This document shows, piece by piece, positions 7,887 to 15,908 of a stretch of DNA of 64,000 bases. The translations under genes were made by a program, and so were the position numbers. Origin of the DNA: Burkholderia cepacia (GTDB lineage: Bacteria; Pseudomonadota; Gammaproteobacteria; Burkholderiales; Burkholderiaceae); the NCBI RefSeq assembly GCF_029962485.1, contig NZ_CP073637.1:806001-870000 (forward strand), written 5' to 3'. Numbering within the stretch: position 1 is the stretch's first letter; each line of letters begins with the position of its first letter. Under the pieces are notes generated by a model. That model was not told where the DNA came from. It saw only the letters and a list, made by a program, of their open reading frames with translations, and made no database searches.

Positions 7887-8830
7887 CGGCTGCCCATGTT
7901 CGTCAAGGTGGGCCGAACGCGGAGCTCGCGCGGTTCGTGCCCGATCCCGAATTGTTTCGCGTGAACGTGTGGCGCGTGGGGGCAGCGCTGGCAGGCGACT
8001 GGCTGATGATTGCCGCGGCGTTCGCGGTTGTGATCGTGTGGCCCCATCCGTTCGTGTACGCGTGTGCGGCAGTCGTGATCGCGCGCACCCAGCTTGCGCT
8101 CGCGGTCATGATGCACGAAGGCGCGCATGGCTTGCTGGCGCGGAACCGGCGCGTCAACGACGTGCTCGGTCAACTGCTCGCGGCCGGTCCGCTGTGGTTG
8201 TCGCTGCGCACGTATCGCGCGGGCCATCTGAAACACCATCGCGCGCCGATGCAACCGGACGATCCCGTCGCGCTGCTGTTCGGCGTGCACGACTATCCGG
8301 TGACGCGCGTGCGGTTGGCCGGCCGCTTGCTCGCGTATGCGTGCGGGATCGGCTACGTGACGAGCGTCGTGAAGCTCGCGCGCGGCAAGTTCGCCCATGC
8401 ATTGCCGAAGGTCGTAAAGTCGCGTGCGTATGCGGCGTGGGAAGTCATGTCGATGCTGGCCTGCAACGGTTTGATGTTCGGCGTGCTCGCGCTTGCCGGA
8501 CATCCGCTGCTGTATGTCGCGTTGTGGATCGTGCCGTCCGTCACGTTGTTGCCACTTGCCGGGCAGGTGCGCGCGATCTTCGAGCACGCCGGGTTGCCGG
8601 CCGGAGAGGACCAGAGTCGCAACGCGCGCACGATCGTCCGGCGTTCATGGCAGACGTTCCTGTTCGGCCCGCACGCGATTCATTTTCATATCGAGCATCA
8701 CCTGTTCGCGCGGATGCCGTTTCATCGCCTGCCGGTCGTGCACCGGCAACTCGCGCAGCGGCAGTTGCTGCCTGATGGCAATCTGTACGCGGGATATGGT
8801 GCGGTGCTGCGGGATGTGAGTGGGCGTTGA
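7883..8830 (+). CDS. Membrane fatty-acid desaturase/hydroxylase family protein
   Basis: The 315-residue integral membrane protein has all three histidine boxes of the non-haem diiron desaturase superfamily: HEGAH (residues 78-82), HLKHH (115-119) and HFHIEHH (267-273), between paired hydrophobic helices. These eight or more histidines bind the iron pair that desaturates or hydroxylates acyl chains or sphingoid bases. The start is GTG at 7883, overlapping the upstream stop as GTGA, with a perfect AGGAGG five bases before it; longer frames overlap the PAP2 gene. It is the last gene of the cluster, and no sequence-obvious forward terminator precedes the tRNA region. Regiospecificity cannot be predicted. 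Confidence 0.85.
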   Translation: MTAAHVRQGGPNAELARFVPDPELFRVNVWRVGAALAGDWLMIAAAFAVVIVWPHPFVYACAAVVIARTQLALAVMMHEGAHGLLARNRRVNDVLGQLLAAGPLWLSLRTYRAGHLKHHRAPMQPDDPVALLFGVHDYPVTRVRLAGRLLAYACGIGYVTSVVKLARGKFAHALPKVVKSRAYAAWEVMSMLACNGLMFGVLALAGHPLLYVALWIVPSVTLLPLAGQVRAIFEHAGLPAGEDQSRNARTIVRRSWQTFLFGPHAIHFHIEHHLFARMPFHRLPVVHRQLAQRQLLPDGNLYAGYGAVLRDVSGR

Positions 8831-8907
8831 CCGGCCGGGATCAGCGGCCGTGCGTGACCGACAGCGAGGCGAGCATTCGAGCCCGGACAGCCGCAAGCGA
8901 CAGACGC

Positions 8908-8933
8908 AAAAAAGCCTCCACTTGGGAGGCTTT
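8908..8933 (-). terminator. Rho-independent terminator of tRNA-Lys
   Basis: On the reverse strand AAAGCCTCC-CAAGT-GGAGGCTTTTTT forms a nine-pair stem with a five-base loop and a terminal U run, 22 bases past the tRNA 3' end. The A-rich other flank means it could also weakly stop transcription arriving from the desaturase gene. Confidence 0.85.
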
Positions 8934-8954
8934 AATTGCACTATCAAAGATAGT

Positions 8955-9031
8955 TGGTAGGGTGGGAGGGACTCGAACCCTCGACTCTCTGATTAAAAGT
9001 CAGATACTCTAACCAACTGAGTTACCACCCC
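8955..9031 (-). tRNA. tRNA-Lys, anticodon UUU
   Basis: On the reverse strand a 77-base cloverleaf folds. The acceptor stem GGGGTGG pairs with CCACCCT (one G-U at the first pair). The anticodon stem TCTGA/TCAGA holds the loop CTTTTAA (anticodon TTT), and the T arm is GAGGG-TTCGAGT-CCCTC. Discriminator A and an encoded CCA end the gene at 8955. It is the only tRNA found in the window. It has its own promoter downstream of cpoB and its own terminator. Confidence 0.95.
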
Positions 9032-9094
9032 ACGTTCTTGAAACCTGTTGGTTCGTTGCTTCAACAACTTGGCAAGCGACCCAAAGAGCAAAAG

Positions 9095-9123
9095 ATTATA
9101 GCGACGGATTGATGGACTGTCAA
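9095..9123 (-). promoter_or_regulatory. Full-consensus sigma-70 promoter for tRNA-Lys
   Basis: On the reverse strand TTGACA (9118-9123) and TATAAT (9095-9100) are separated by exactly 17 bases. Both hexamers match the housekeeping consensus perfectly, which is rare in such GC-rich DNA and fits a stable-RNA gene. Transcription would begin near 9088 and give a roughly 57-base leader removed by RNase processing. The promoter lies between the cpoB stop and the tRNA, so the tRNA need not depend on the tol operon. Confidence 0.9.
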
Positions 9124-9139
9124 CAACCCGCCGCGATAA

Positions 9140-9889
9140 TTATTTGATCGTTTCGAGCTTGCCCTGCGCCGTCTGTGCCGCGTTCGACCCGGCGTACTGC
9201 GACACGACCTGCTCGAACGTCTTCTTCGCGGCCGCCTTCTGGCCTTGTTCGAGCTGGTTCGTCCCGATCGCCACCAGGGCATCGGCCGCGCGCGGGTGCT
9301 GTGGGAACTTGCTGACGATCCCTTGCCACGTCGCGGTCGAACCGCGGTAGTCGCGCAGCGCGTATTGCGCATTGCCGTACCAGTACTGCGCGGTCGGCTG
9401 GTAGGGGCTCTGCGGATACTTCGCGATGAACGCGCGGAACGAAGCCGCGGCCGCCTTGAAGTTGCCGTTGCGGAACTGCTGCTGCGCCGCGCTGAGCGCA
9501 TCCGTTTCACCCGGCTGCACGGTGCCTTCGACACCATCGATCGTCGTCTGCTGCGGCTCGAACTTCTTGAGCCGCGTGTCGAGATCCTGGTAGTACTCCT
9601 TCTGCTGCCGCTCGAGCGTCGTCAGCCGGTTCGTCAGATCCTCGTTCTCGCCGCGCAGCGTCGCGACCTGCTGGTTCAGCTGGTCGAGACGGCCGGATTG
9701 ATCGAGGATCGTACGCTGGGCGGCCGACAACTGGCTCGCCAGGTTGTCGGTTTTGCTGCGCAGATCGAGCACGGCGCGGCGCGCTTCGTTGTCGTCGAAC
9801 ACGCCGGCGTGCGCCGGCGCGGCCGACCACGCCGCGCCGGCGACGCAGAGAGCTGCGGCTGCACGCAGCCAGGTTACACGGTGCGTCAT
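9140..9889 (-). CDS. cpoB: Cell division coordinator CpoB (YbgF)
   Basis: The 249-residue periplasmic protein has a signal peptide (hydrophobic RAAAALCVAGAAWSA, cleavage after AHA), then an N-terminal trimeric coiled coil (about residues 35-115, heptads with LDQLNQQVATLRGE). A linker leads to a C-terminal TPR domain (about 130-249, with AAASFRAFIAKYPQSPYQPTA and later repeats). CpoB binds TolA and links outer-membrane constriction to septal peptidoglycan synthesis. It is the last gene of the tol-pal operon, 19 bases after pal, and ends just before the tRNA-Lys promoter. The length matches the family. Confidence 0.93.
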   Translation of the reverse strand: MTHRVTWLRAAAALCVAGAAWSAAPAHAGVFDDNEARRAVLDLRSKTDNLASQLSAAQRTILDQSGRLDQLNQQVATLRGENEDLTNRLTTLERQQKEYYQDLDTRLKKFEPQQTTIDGVEGTVQPGETDALSAAQQQFRNGNFKAAAASFRAFIAKYPQSPYQPTAQYWYGNAQYALRDYRGSTATWQGIVSKFPQHPRAADALVAIGTNQLEQGQKAAAKKTFEQVVSQYAGSNAAQTAQGKLETIK

Positions 9890-9908
9890 ACGGCGATTCT
9901 TCCGTTAC

Positions 9909-10421
9909 TTACTGTTGGTAGACGAGGTCGGCGCGACGGTTCTGCGCCCACGATGCTTCGTCGTGACCCGTTGCCTGCGGCTTTTCCTTGCCCAGGCTCA
10001 CGGCTTCCATTTGCGAATCGTTCACGCCGAGCAGTGCCATCGCACGGCGGACGGCTTCCGCACGCTTCTGGCCCAGCGCGAGGTTGTACTCGCTCGTGCC
10101 GCGTTCGTCGGTGTTGCCCTGGATCAGCACGTGGCGCTGCGGGTGGCTCTTCAGGTACTGGGCGTGCTGCTGCATCAGCGGCTGGTACTCGTCCTTCACC
10201 GAATAGCTGTCGAAGTCGAAGTAGATGCTGCGCTTCGCGAGCGGGCTGTTCGGATCGTTCAGCGGATCGACGTTCACTTGCGCGACGTTGTCGGCGCTCG
10301 GTTGCGTGCTGACTGCACCCGCGTTGTTCGCCTTGTCGTCGAGCTTCACGCCCGACTTACATGCGGCGAGCGCGCTGATCATCATCACGGCCAGGGCCAG
10401 ACGAGCTTTGTTCGACATCAT
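9909..10421 (-). CDS. pal: Peptidoglycan-associated lipoprotein Pal
   Basis: The 170-residue outer-membrane lipoprotein has a type II signal ending in the lipobox LAAC, with lipidated Cys21. A short linker is followed by an OmpA-like peptidoglycan-binding domain (about residues 60-168) with IYFDFDSYSV, the NTDERGTSEYN motif carrying the diaminopimelate-contacting Asp and Arg, and LGQKRAEAVRRA. Pal tethers the outer membrane to the wall and is recycled by TolB. The start at 10421 has AAGGAG seven bases upstream; the second ATG at 10418 is the alternative. It sits 17 bases after tolB and 19 before cpoB in the operon. Confidence 0.95.
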   Translation of the reverse strand: MMSNKARLALAVMMISALAACKSGVKLDDKANNAGAVSTQPSADNVAQVNVDPLNDPNSPLAKRSIYFDFDSYSVKDEYQPLMQQHAQYLKSHPQRHVLIQGNTDERGTSEYNLALGQKRAEAVRRAMALLGVNDSQMEAVSLGKEKPQATGHDEASWAQNRRADLVYQQ

Positions 10422-10438
10422 GGTTACTCTCCTTGTGG

Positions 10439-11734
10439 TCATTGCATGAAGGGCCCCCACGACGGCTCGCGAACGGAGCCGCCCTGGACGGACAGGATTT
10501 GCGGCGGCGCGCTGCCGTCGGAGGGCACTGCAGCCAGAACATTGCGACCACCCGACTGGGTAGCGTACAGAAGATACTGGCCGTTTGCCGCGAAGCTCGG
10601 CGATTCGTCGCGATTGGTATTCGTGATGGCGTTCGCCGCGCCAGACTGCAGATCCTGAACGTACAGCTTGAAGCCCCCACCCGTGCGGGAGATGTAAGCG
10701 AGCAGCTTGCCGTCCGGGCTGATACGCGGACTCGTGTTGTAGCTGCCGGTGAAGGTCACGCGCTGCGCGGCACCGGCGCTTTCACCCTGTGCGGGCATCC
10801 GGTAAATCTGCGGCGCGCCGCCGCGATCGCTCGTGAAGTAGATCCAGCGGCCGTCCGGCGAGTAGAACGGCTCGGTGTCGATCGAGCTGCTCTGCGTGAG
10901 GCGGCGCAGGCCGCCGCCCGTCGAGTTGACCGTGTAGATTTGCGTGTTGCCCGTCAGCGACAGCGCGACGGCCAGCGTGTTGCTGTCCGGCGACCAGGCC
11001 GGTGCACTGTTGTTGCCCTTCTGGTCGGAGACGATGTAGCGGCGGCCGGTCGGCAGATCGTGGATGTAGACAATCGGCTTCTTGCGCTCGAACGACACGT
11101 ACGCGACCTTCGTGCCGCTCGGCGACCACGACGGCGAGATGATCGGCTCGGTGCTCGACAGCGCGATGCGCGCGTTCTGGCCGTCCGAATCGGAAATCTG
11201 CAACTGGTAGCGGTTACCGGTCTTGATCACGTACGACAGGCGCGTGGCGAACACGCCGCGCACGCCGAGCAGCTTCTGGTAGATGTAGTCGGCGATCTTG
11301 TGGCCGGCCGTGCGCAGCGTCGTGTCGGTGGCCGTCAGCGACAGGCCGCCGAGGCTTTGCTGCTTCACGGTGTCGTACAGGATGAAGTTGACCTTGTACT
11401 GGCCGTTCGCCTCGCGGTTCACGCTGCCGGCGACGAACGCATTGGCGCCCTTGGCCTTCCATGCGCCGAGGTCGACCGATGCGGTCTCGGGCACGGGCGT
11501 GCTGCCTGCGTCGATGTTGGTGAATTTGCCGCTGCGGGCGAGGTCGGCACGGACGATCGACGTGACCTGCTGCGGCAGGTTCGCCTCGTTCGTGAAATTC
11601 GCCGTGGCAATGGGGAACTGGGTCGACCCGACACCGGTAATCAGCACGTTCACCTGGGCGTTAGCGGCGCTGCCCGCCGTAATCAGACACGAGGCCACGA
11701 GTGCCCTGAAACCTAGCTTTGTCATCAAACTCAT
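10439..11734 (-). CDS. tolB: Tol-Pal system periplasmic protein TolB
   Basis: The 431-residue protein has a Sec signal peptide ([18 protein letters not shown], then QVNV) whose new N-terminus corresponds to the TolA-box that signals to TolA. An N-terminal D1/D2 domain (about 25-165) is followed by a beta-propeller built of WD-like TolB repeats, seen as recurring [21 protein letters not shown] and ISPDGKLL strands. TolB binds Pal and hands it over to TolA as the complex uses proton-motive force. ATG 11734 gives the expected length; an internal Met at 11725 is possible. The gene is third from the end of the operon. Confidence 0.95.
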   Translation of the reverse strand: MSLMTKLGFRALVASCLITAGSAANAQVNVLITGVGSTQFPIATANFTNEANLPQQVTSIVRADLARSGKFTNIDAGSTPVPETASVDLGAWKAKGANAFVAGSVNREANGQYKVNFILYDTVKQQSLGGLSLTATDTTLRTAGHKIADYIYQKLLGVRGVFATRLSYVIKTGNRYQLQISDSDGQNARIALSSTEPIISPSWSPSGTKVAYVSFERKKPIVYIHDLPTGRRYIVSDQKGNNSAPAWSPDSNTLAVALSLTGNTQIYTVNSTGGGLRRLTQSSSIDTEPFYSPDGRWIYFTSDRGGAPQIYRMPAQGESAGAAQRVTFTGSYNTSPRISPDGKLLAYISRTGGGFKLYVQDLQSGAANAITNTNRDESPSFAANGQYLLYATQSGGRNVLAAVPSDGSAPPQILSVQGGSVREPSWGPFMQ

Positions 11735-11843
11735 GCTTCTTGCTTCCCGTATGGCTTGAATCGCTGCGCAACCGCAGAGACAGTAAAAATACCCGATTCG
11801 TTCCCGTCTGACAGCGACGCCCGGAGTGTAAGCGCATTTCCTT

Positions 11844-12893
11844 TCACTCCGCGGCCTTGAAGGTAATCGTAATGTCCGACGGGGTACGACCGTTAGAATC
11901 GGGCGGCAACGGGACCGATGCGTGGATCGCATTGACCACGGCTTGATCCCACCCCGAATTCCCGCTCGAGCGGGAAACCGATGCGCTCAATACGTCACCG
12001 GACGGCGTGCACCGAATCTTGACGACGGTGGTCAGGCCTGCTCGCTCGCCGCCCCAAACGATGTTCGGTTTGACACGGCGGCGCACCTTGTCGGCATAGC
12101 CGGGCGTCGCGGCATTACCGCCGGAACCCGTGCCCGTGCCGCTTTTCGCGAGGCCTTCGCCGCCGCCTTCACCGGCGCCGGACAGGCCCTGCATCTGTGC
12201 GAGACGCGCGTTGCGCTCGCGGTCGAGCTTCGCGTTCGCCGCCGCACTGGCTTTCGCCCGCGCCGTGGCTTCGGCCTTCGCCTTGGCCTGCGCTTCCGCC
12301 TTGGCCTTCGCGGCCGCGTCGGCCTTCGCCTTCGCCGCCTGCTGCGCTTCGAGCTGCGCCTGCTTCTGCTGCTGGAGCTTCTGCTGTTCGAGCTTCTGCT
12401 GCTCGGCGAGCTGCTGTTGCTTGAGCTTGTCGGCCTGCTTCTGCTTGTCGCGTTCAGCGGCCTTCTGCGCGGCCAGCGTGGCGGCCTGCTGCGCCGCGAG
12501 CTGCGCGCGCCGGGCTTCGTCTTCCTGCTGGGCCTTCAGTTGCTGCGCGCGGCGCTGCTGATCGAGCAGCGCTTCGCGCGCGGCCGCTTCCTGCTGCCGC
12601 TTCTTCTGCTGCAGCGCGATGTCGGCCTGCTCGTCGCGCACCGGGGGAGGGGGCGGCGCGACCTTCGAGGGTGGCGTCACGACGGGCCGCGGCGCGGCGA
12701 CGTCGGGCACCTCGGTCCACAGCTCGGCTTCGGCGCCGGCCGGCGTGCTGTTCTGCCACTGCACGCCGTGATAGAGGAACAGCGCGAGCAGCACGTGCAT
12801 CAGCGCGGCGAGCGCGAACGCGCGCCAAGTGCCGCGCTCGCGGGGAGGCTGAGGCGGGTAGGCGGAGCTGCGCGTGGATTGCTGCCGGTTCAT
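11844..12893 (-). CDS. tolA: TolA, energy-transducing envelope protein
   Basis: The 349-residue protein has one N-terminal membrane anchor (about residues 26-42, [18 protein letters not shown]) and a proline-rich periplasmic stretch. A long Ala/Lys/Gln/Glu helical domain follows (about 85-225, many QQ and AKAKA runs). A TonB-like C-terminal domain (about 260-349) contains [34 protein letters not shown], which contacts TolB, CpoB and Pal. The codon-level repetitiveness at 12180-12640 reflects this helical domain and is not a separate repeat element. The start overlaps the tolR stop by four bases (ATGA). Confidence 0.94.
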   Translation of the reverse strand: MNRQQSTRSSAYPPQPPRERGTWRAFALAALMHVLLALFLYHGVQWQNSTPAGAEAELWTEVPDVAAPRPVVTPPSKVAPPPPPVRDEQADIALQQKKRQQEAAAREALLDQQRRAQQLKAQQEDEARRAQLAAQQAATLAAQKAAERDKQKQADKLKQQQLAEQQKLEQQKLQQQKQAQLEAQQAAKAKADAAAKAKAEAQAKAKAEATARAKASAAANAKLDRERNARLAQMQGLSGAGEGGGEGLAKSGTGTGSGGNAATPGYADKVRRRVKPNIVWGGERAGLTTVVKIRCTPSGDVLSASVSRSSGNSGWDQAVVNAIHASVPLPPDSNGRTPSDITITFKAAE

Positions 12894-13339
12894 TGCGATT
12901 TGACGAGGAGGCCGACGCGCTTGACGCCGCGCGCCTTCAGATCCGACATCACGGTCATGACGGCATCGTACTGCACGGTCTTGTCGGCTGCGATCACGAC
13001 CGGCTGGTCAGGGTGATCGGCCTGCCGGGCCGAGATGAAGCTGTCGAGCTCGGCCTTCGTCATCGTGTCTTCCTGGGTCGAGCCCGAGTCGCCCTTGTAC
13101 TTGACGCTCATCGTGCGGTCGGCCTTGATATTGACGACGACGGGCGGCGTCTGCTCCTGCGGCGCGGCGTTACCGACGGTCGGCAGGTTGATGATCGACG
13201 GGGCGACGAGCGGTGCGGTGACCATGAAGATCACGAGCAGCACCAGCATCACGTCGATGTACGGCACGACGTTGATGTCGGCCATTGCACGGCGCGAGCG
13301 GCCGCCGCGCATGCTGGATCGGATGGGACTTCCTGCCAT
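12890..13339 (-). CDS. tolR: TolR, ExbD-family proton-channel subunit
   Basis: The 149-residue protein has a single membrane helix (about residues 24-45) with MADINVVPYIDVMLVLLVIFM. The Asp in YIDVMLVLL is the conserved proton-carrying residue of ExbD/TolR. The remainder is a periplasmic domain with the C-terminal segment DAVMTVMSDLKARGVKRVGLL. Together with TolQ it forms the proton-driven motor that energises TolA. It is flanked by tolQ (ten bases upstream) and tolA (4-base overlap). Confidence 0.95.
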   Translation of the reverse strand: MAGSPIRSSMRGGRSRRAMADINVVPYIDVMLVLLVIFMVTAPLVAPSIINLPTVGNAAPQEQTPPVVVNIKADRTMSVKYKGDSGSTQEDTMTKAELDSFISARQADHPDQPVVIAADKTVQYDAVMTVMSDLKARGVKRVGLLVKSQ

Positions 13340-13349
13340 GGCGCGCTCC

Positions 13350-14027
13350 TTACTGGGCCTGACGCTGCAGGATGTTCGAGAACTCTTCGATGAAGGTCTC
13401 GAAGCGAATCGCGAGGCGGTCGATGTCGTGCGCGTAGCGGTTGTACGCGACCACGGCTGGAATCGCGGCGAACAGACCGATCGCGGTGGCGACGAGCGCC
13501 TCGGCGATGCCCGGTGCGACGTTCGCGAGCGTGGCCTGCTGCACGTTCGCGAGGCCGCGGAACGAGTTCATGATCCCCCAGACCGTGCCGAACAGGCCGA
13601 TGTACGGGCTGACCGAGCCGACCGACGCGAGGAATGCAAGGTTGGCTTCGAGCACATCCATTTCACGCTGGAACGACGCGCGCATCGCGCGGCGTGCACC
13701 GTCGAGCACGAGGCCCGGATCGCTGATGCGTTTTTCCTTCGCCTTCAGGAATTCGCGCATCCCCGATTCGAAGATCCGTTCGAGCGCGCCGATCGTGTGG
13801 CGGTTGTTGGCCGCGCTCTGGTACAGCGCCTGCAGGTCGCCGCCCGACCAGAAATCCTTCTCGAAGCGCTCGGTCTGCGCGCGTGCGCGGCGGATCGCGA
13901 ACCACTTGCGGAAGATGAAGGTCCACGACATCAGCGACAGCAACAGCAGCAGTCCCATCACGGCCTGGGCCAGCACGCTCGCGTTGAGGACGAGGGAAAT
14001 GATCGACAGGTCTTGAGAAGTGTTCAT
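13350..14027 (-). CDS. tolQ: TolQ, ExbB/MotA-family proton-channel subunit
   Basis: The 225-residue protein has three membrane helices (about residues 13-37, 130-155 and 165-190) and a cytoplasmic loop between the first two. The motor signature is visible in SVGSVSPYIGLFGTVWGIMNSF and in ATAIGLFAAIPAVVAYN, matching the TM2/TM3 pore lining of ExbB/TolQ. It pairs with TolR. The gene lies 130 bases after ybgC, enough for an internal promoter, and begins the tightly spaced tolQRA segment. Confidence 0.95.
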   Translation of the reverse strand: MNTSQDLSIISLVLNASVLAQAVMGLLLLLSLMSWTFIFRKWFAIRRARAQTERFEKDFWSGGDLQALYQSAANNRHTIGALERIFESGMREFLKAKEKRISDPGLVLDGARRAMRASFQREMDVLEANLAFLASVGSVSPYIGLFGTVWGIMNSFRGLANVQQATLANVAPGIAEALVATAIGLFAAIPAVVAYNRYAHDIDRLAIRFETFIEEFSNILQRQAQ

Positions 14028-14157
14028 AGAGGTTTGAGTAACGGCCCTTCGGGGCGCCCGGTATGCATGCGGCGCGGCGCGCCGGCCATGCCTGACGCCG
14101 AACCTTGCTTAGTATCGAATCAGAACGGCAAGTTCATAGGCTTTGTCTAAACGGCGC

Positions 14158-14634
14158 TCATGCGAGCTTCGTTGACAGTGGAGTGTGCCCGGCATCGATG
14201 ACGGGCCCGCGTTGCAGCGCGTCGAGCACGGCCGGCGGGATGGCCGCGGGCCGGATACCGTTACGGTCGACGCAGCCGAGGCGAATGTTCCCGGCTACGA
14301 GCAGCGTGTTGCCACACCAGGCTTCCTGCGTGAATTCCACCGAGGCGCGGCCGATGCGTCCGGGCCGGCTCGTGATCGCCAGCGTATCGTCGAGTCGCGC
14401 CGGCGCGCGGTAGTCGAGCGACGTGCTGCGGACGATGAAGATCGCGCCGGTATCGTCGGCGAGCTGGCGCTGATCGATGCCGCACGCACGCAACCACTCA
14501 GTGCGGGCGCGCTCGAAGAACTTCAGGTAGTTGGCATAGAAGACGATGCCGCCTGCGTCGGTATCCTCGTAGTACACGCGCACCGGCCAGGTGAAGCCGG
14601 AAGGCGCTTCCGGGGAGCGGGTAGGCTGAGTCAT
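14158..14634 (-). CDS. ybgC: Tol-Pal-associated acyl-CoA thioesterase YbgC
   Basis: The 158-residue hotdog-fold thioesterase has the YbgC/4-hydroxybenzoyl-CoA thioesterase motif YYEDTDAGGIVFYANYLKFFERARTEWL, in which the Asp of DTDAGG is catalytic. It acts on short-chain or ACP-linked acyl thioesters and is regularly the first gene of tol-pal operons. The start is uncertain: ATG 14634 (MTQPT) or ATG 14643 three codons upstream, neither with a strong ribosome site. A GC-rich hairpin separates it from ydfG upstream. Confidence 0.9.
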   Translation of the reverse strand: MTQPTRSPEAPSGFTWPVRVYYEDTDAGGIVFYANYLKFFERARTEWLRACGIDQRQLADDTGAIFIVRSTSLDYRAPARLDDTLAITSRPGRIGRASVEFTQEAWCGNTLLVAGNIRLGCVDRNGIRPAAIPPAVLDALQRGPVIDAGHTPLSTKLA

Positions 14635-14708
14635 GGCGCGCATTCTACCGGAAGGCAGGGAGCCGATTCGTAACCGATTCGTAACGGAATGTAGTATGCC
14701 GTAGCACA

Positions 14709-14738
14709 CCGCGGGCCGGCCCGGGGCCGGGCCCGCGG
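14709..14738 (-). terminator. GC-rich hairpin just after the ydfG stop
   Basis: A nine-base arm CCGCGGGCC pairs with GGCCCGCGG around a 12-base GC-rich loop, four bases past the ydfG stop on the reverse strand. There is no U run, so at best it is an inefficient or Rho-assisted terminator separating ydfG from the tol-pal operon. Confidence 0.35.
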
Positions 14739-14742
14739 GGCT

Positions 14743-15489
14743 TCAGCCGCGGTGGACGGTCGGGCCGCCGGGGGCTTGCGCGATCGGCATCAGCTCGATC
14801 GTGTTGACGTTGACGTGTGCCGGGCGCGTCGCGATCCAGTAGATCGTATCGGCGATGTCCTCGGGCATCAGCGGCTGGACGTTGTTGTAGACGTTGGCCG
14901 CCTTCTCGTCGTCGCCGCGATAGCGGACGTTCGAGAACTCGGTACCGCCACACAGGCCCGGCTCGATGTCGGTCACGCGCAACGGCGTGCCGAGCAGATC
15001 GGCGCGCAGGTTCAGGCTGAATTGTCTGACGAAAGCCTTGGTTGCGCCGTAGACGTTGCCGCCTGCATAAGGGTACGAACCCGCGACCGAGCCGAGATTG
15101 AAGATATGGCCGCGGCCGCGCGCGATCATGCCGGGCAGCAACGCGTGCGTGACCGTGACGAGGCCCGTGCAATTCGTGTCGATCATCGTGTGCCATTCGT
15201 CGAGGCTGGCCTTTTGGGCTGGCTCGACGCCGAGCGCGAGGCCGGCGTTGTTGACGAGCACGTCGAGTGCCGCGAATTCGGCGGGCAGGGCGGCCGGCAC
15301 GGCCTCGACGGCCGCGCGGTCGCGCACGTCGAGCTCGAACGGCAGAAGGGCGTCGCCGAGTTCGGCGGCGAGTGCATCGAGACGGTCCTTGCGGCGCGCG
15401 GTCGCGACGACGCGGTGGCCTCCTTTGACGAAGGCACGGGCGATGGCGGCGCCGAAGCCGGCGGACGCGCCTGTGACGAACACGATCAT
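14743..15489 (-). CDS. ydfG: YdfG-type short-chain dehydrogenase (3-hydroxy acid / malonic semialdehyde reductase)
   Basis: The 248-residue short-chain dehydrogenase matches E. coli YdfG segment by segment. It has the N-terminal NADP site FVTGASAGFGAAIA with the basic ATARRKDRL that selects NADP, NNAGLALG, the catalytic Ser in LGSVAGSYPYAGG, YxxxK in VYGATKAFVRQFSLNLR, and the C-terminal INT/VHR region. The enzyme oxidises L-allo-threonine and 3-hydroxy acids and reduces malonic semialdehyde. Start 15489 has AGGAG six bases upstream; the longer open frame to 15642 is not needed. It is divergent from glyA across 419 bases. Confidence 0.9.
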   Translation of the reverse strand: MIVFVTGASAGFGAAIARAFVKGGHRVVATARRKDRLDALAAELGDALLPFELDVRDRAAVEAVPAALPAEFAALDVLVNNAGLALGVEPAQKASLDEWHTMIDTNCTGLVTVTHALLPGMIARGRGHIFNLGSVAGSYPYAGGNVYGATKAFVRQFSLNLRADLLGTPLRVTDIEPGLCGGTEFSNVRYRGDDEKAANVYNNVQPLMPEDIADTIYWIATRPAHVNVNTIELMPIAQAPGGPTVHRG

Positions 15490-15908
15490 TGCTGCTCCTG
15501 GTCGATGACAAAATAGCGGGTGATATCCCGCAAGCCTACTGAGATTGCCGCACCGCGGCAAGGCGGCAAAGCGTTTCGGCACGGGCGCGTAGAGTCTGGC
15601 CCCAATTACTTCCGGCGCACTGCCGTGCGGTTGCCTATTCATGACGCATCCAATACACTAACGCGCTCATCACCCCTGCGTGACTGGCGATAGAACCCGT
15701 TCGGGTTCAAGGTGGAGCATCCCACCGTGAAGCGCGGGGCGCCGTTTTTGCCGTTCGCCTGGGCAGCCGTTGTGCGCCGTCGCGTGCATCGCCGGTGGCT
15801 GTCCTGCCTCGCGTCATACGGATTCTTCCGCCACGTCGAGCTGGTCCCGCCAGCAGCGCACCGTACTCGGCCGCTCCGGTCAACCTGTACACACTTAACG
15901 GAAACCGT
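15490..15908. promoter_or_regulatory. Divergent ydfG-glyA intergenic region with a structured leader
   Basis: No gene is seen in these 419 bases, which must hold both promoters. On the forward strand two adjacent hairpins occur, GAACCC-GTTC-GGGTTC (15693-15708) and GGTGG-AGCATC-CCACC (15711-15726). About 18 bases further on is a T run in GCGCCGTTTTTG, followed by some 165 bases before the glyA start. The arrangement could be an attenuator-like leader for glyA. I do not see a glycine riboswitch or another known class. Confidence 0.4.

Noticed and set aside
12180..12640. Repetitive GC-rich stretch that looks like tandem repeats
   Set aside because: It encodes the Ala/Lys/Gln-rich helical domain of TolA in frame; codon repetition reflects the protein, not a mobile or satellite element.
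15490..15908. Glycine riboswitch upstream of glyA
   Set aside because: The paired aptamer cores and GGAGAG-type motif of the gcvT riboswitch class could not be found; only two simple hairpins are present.
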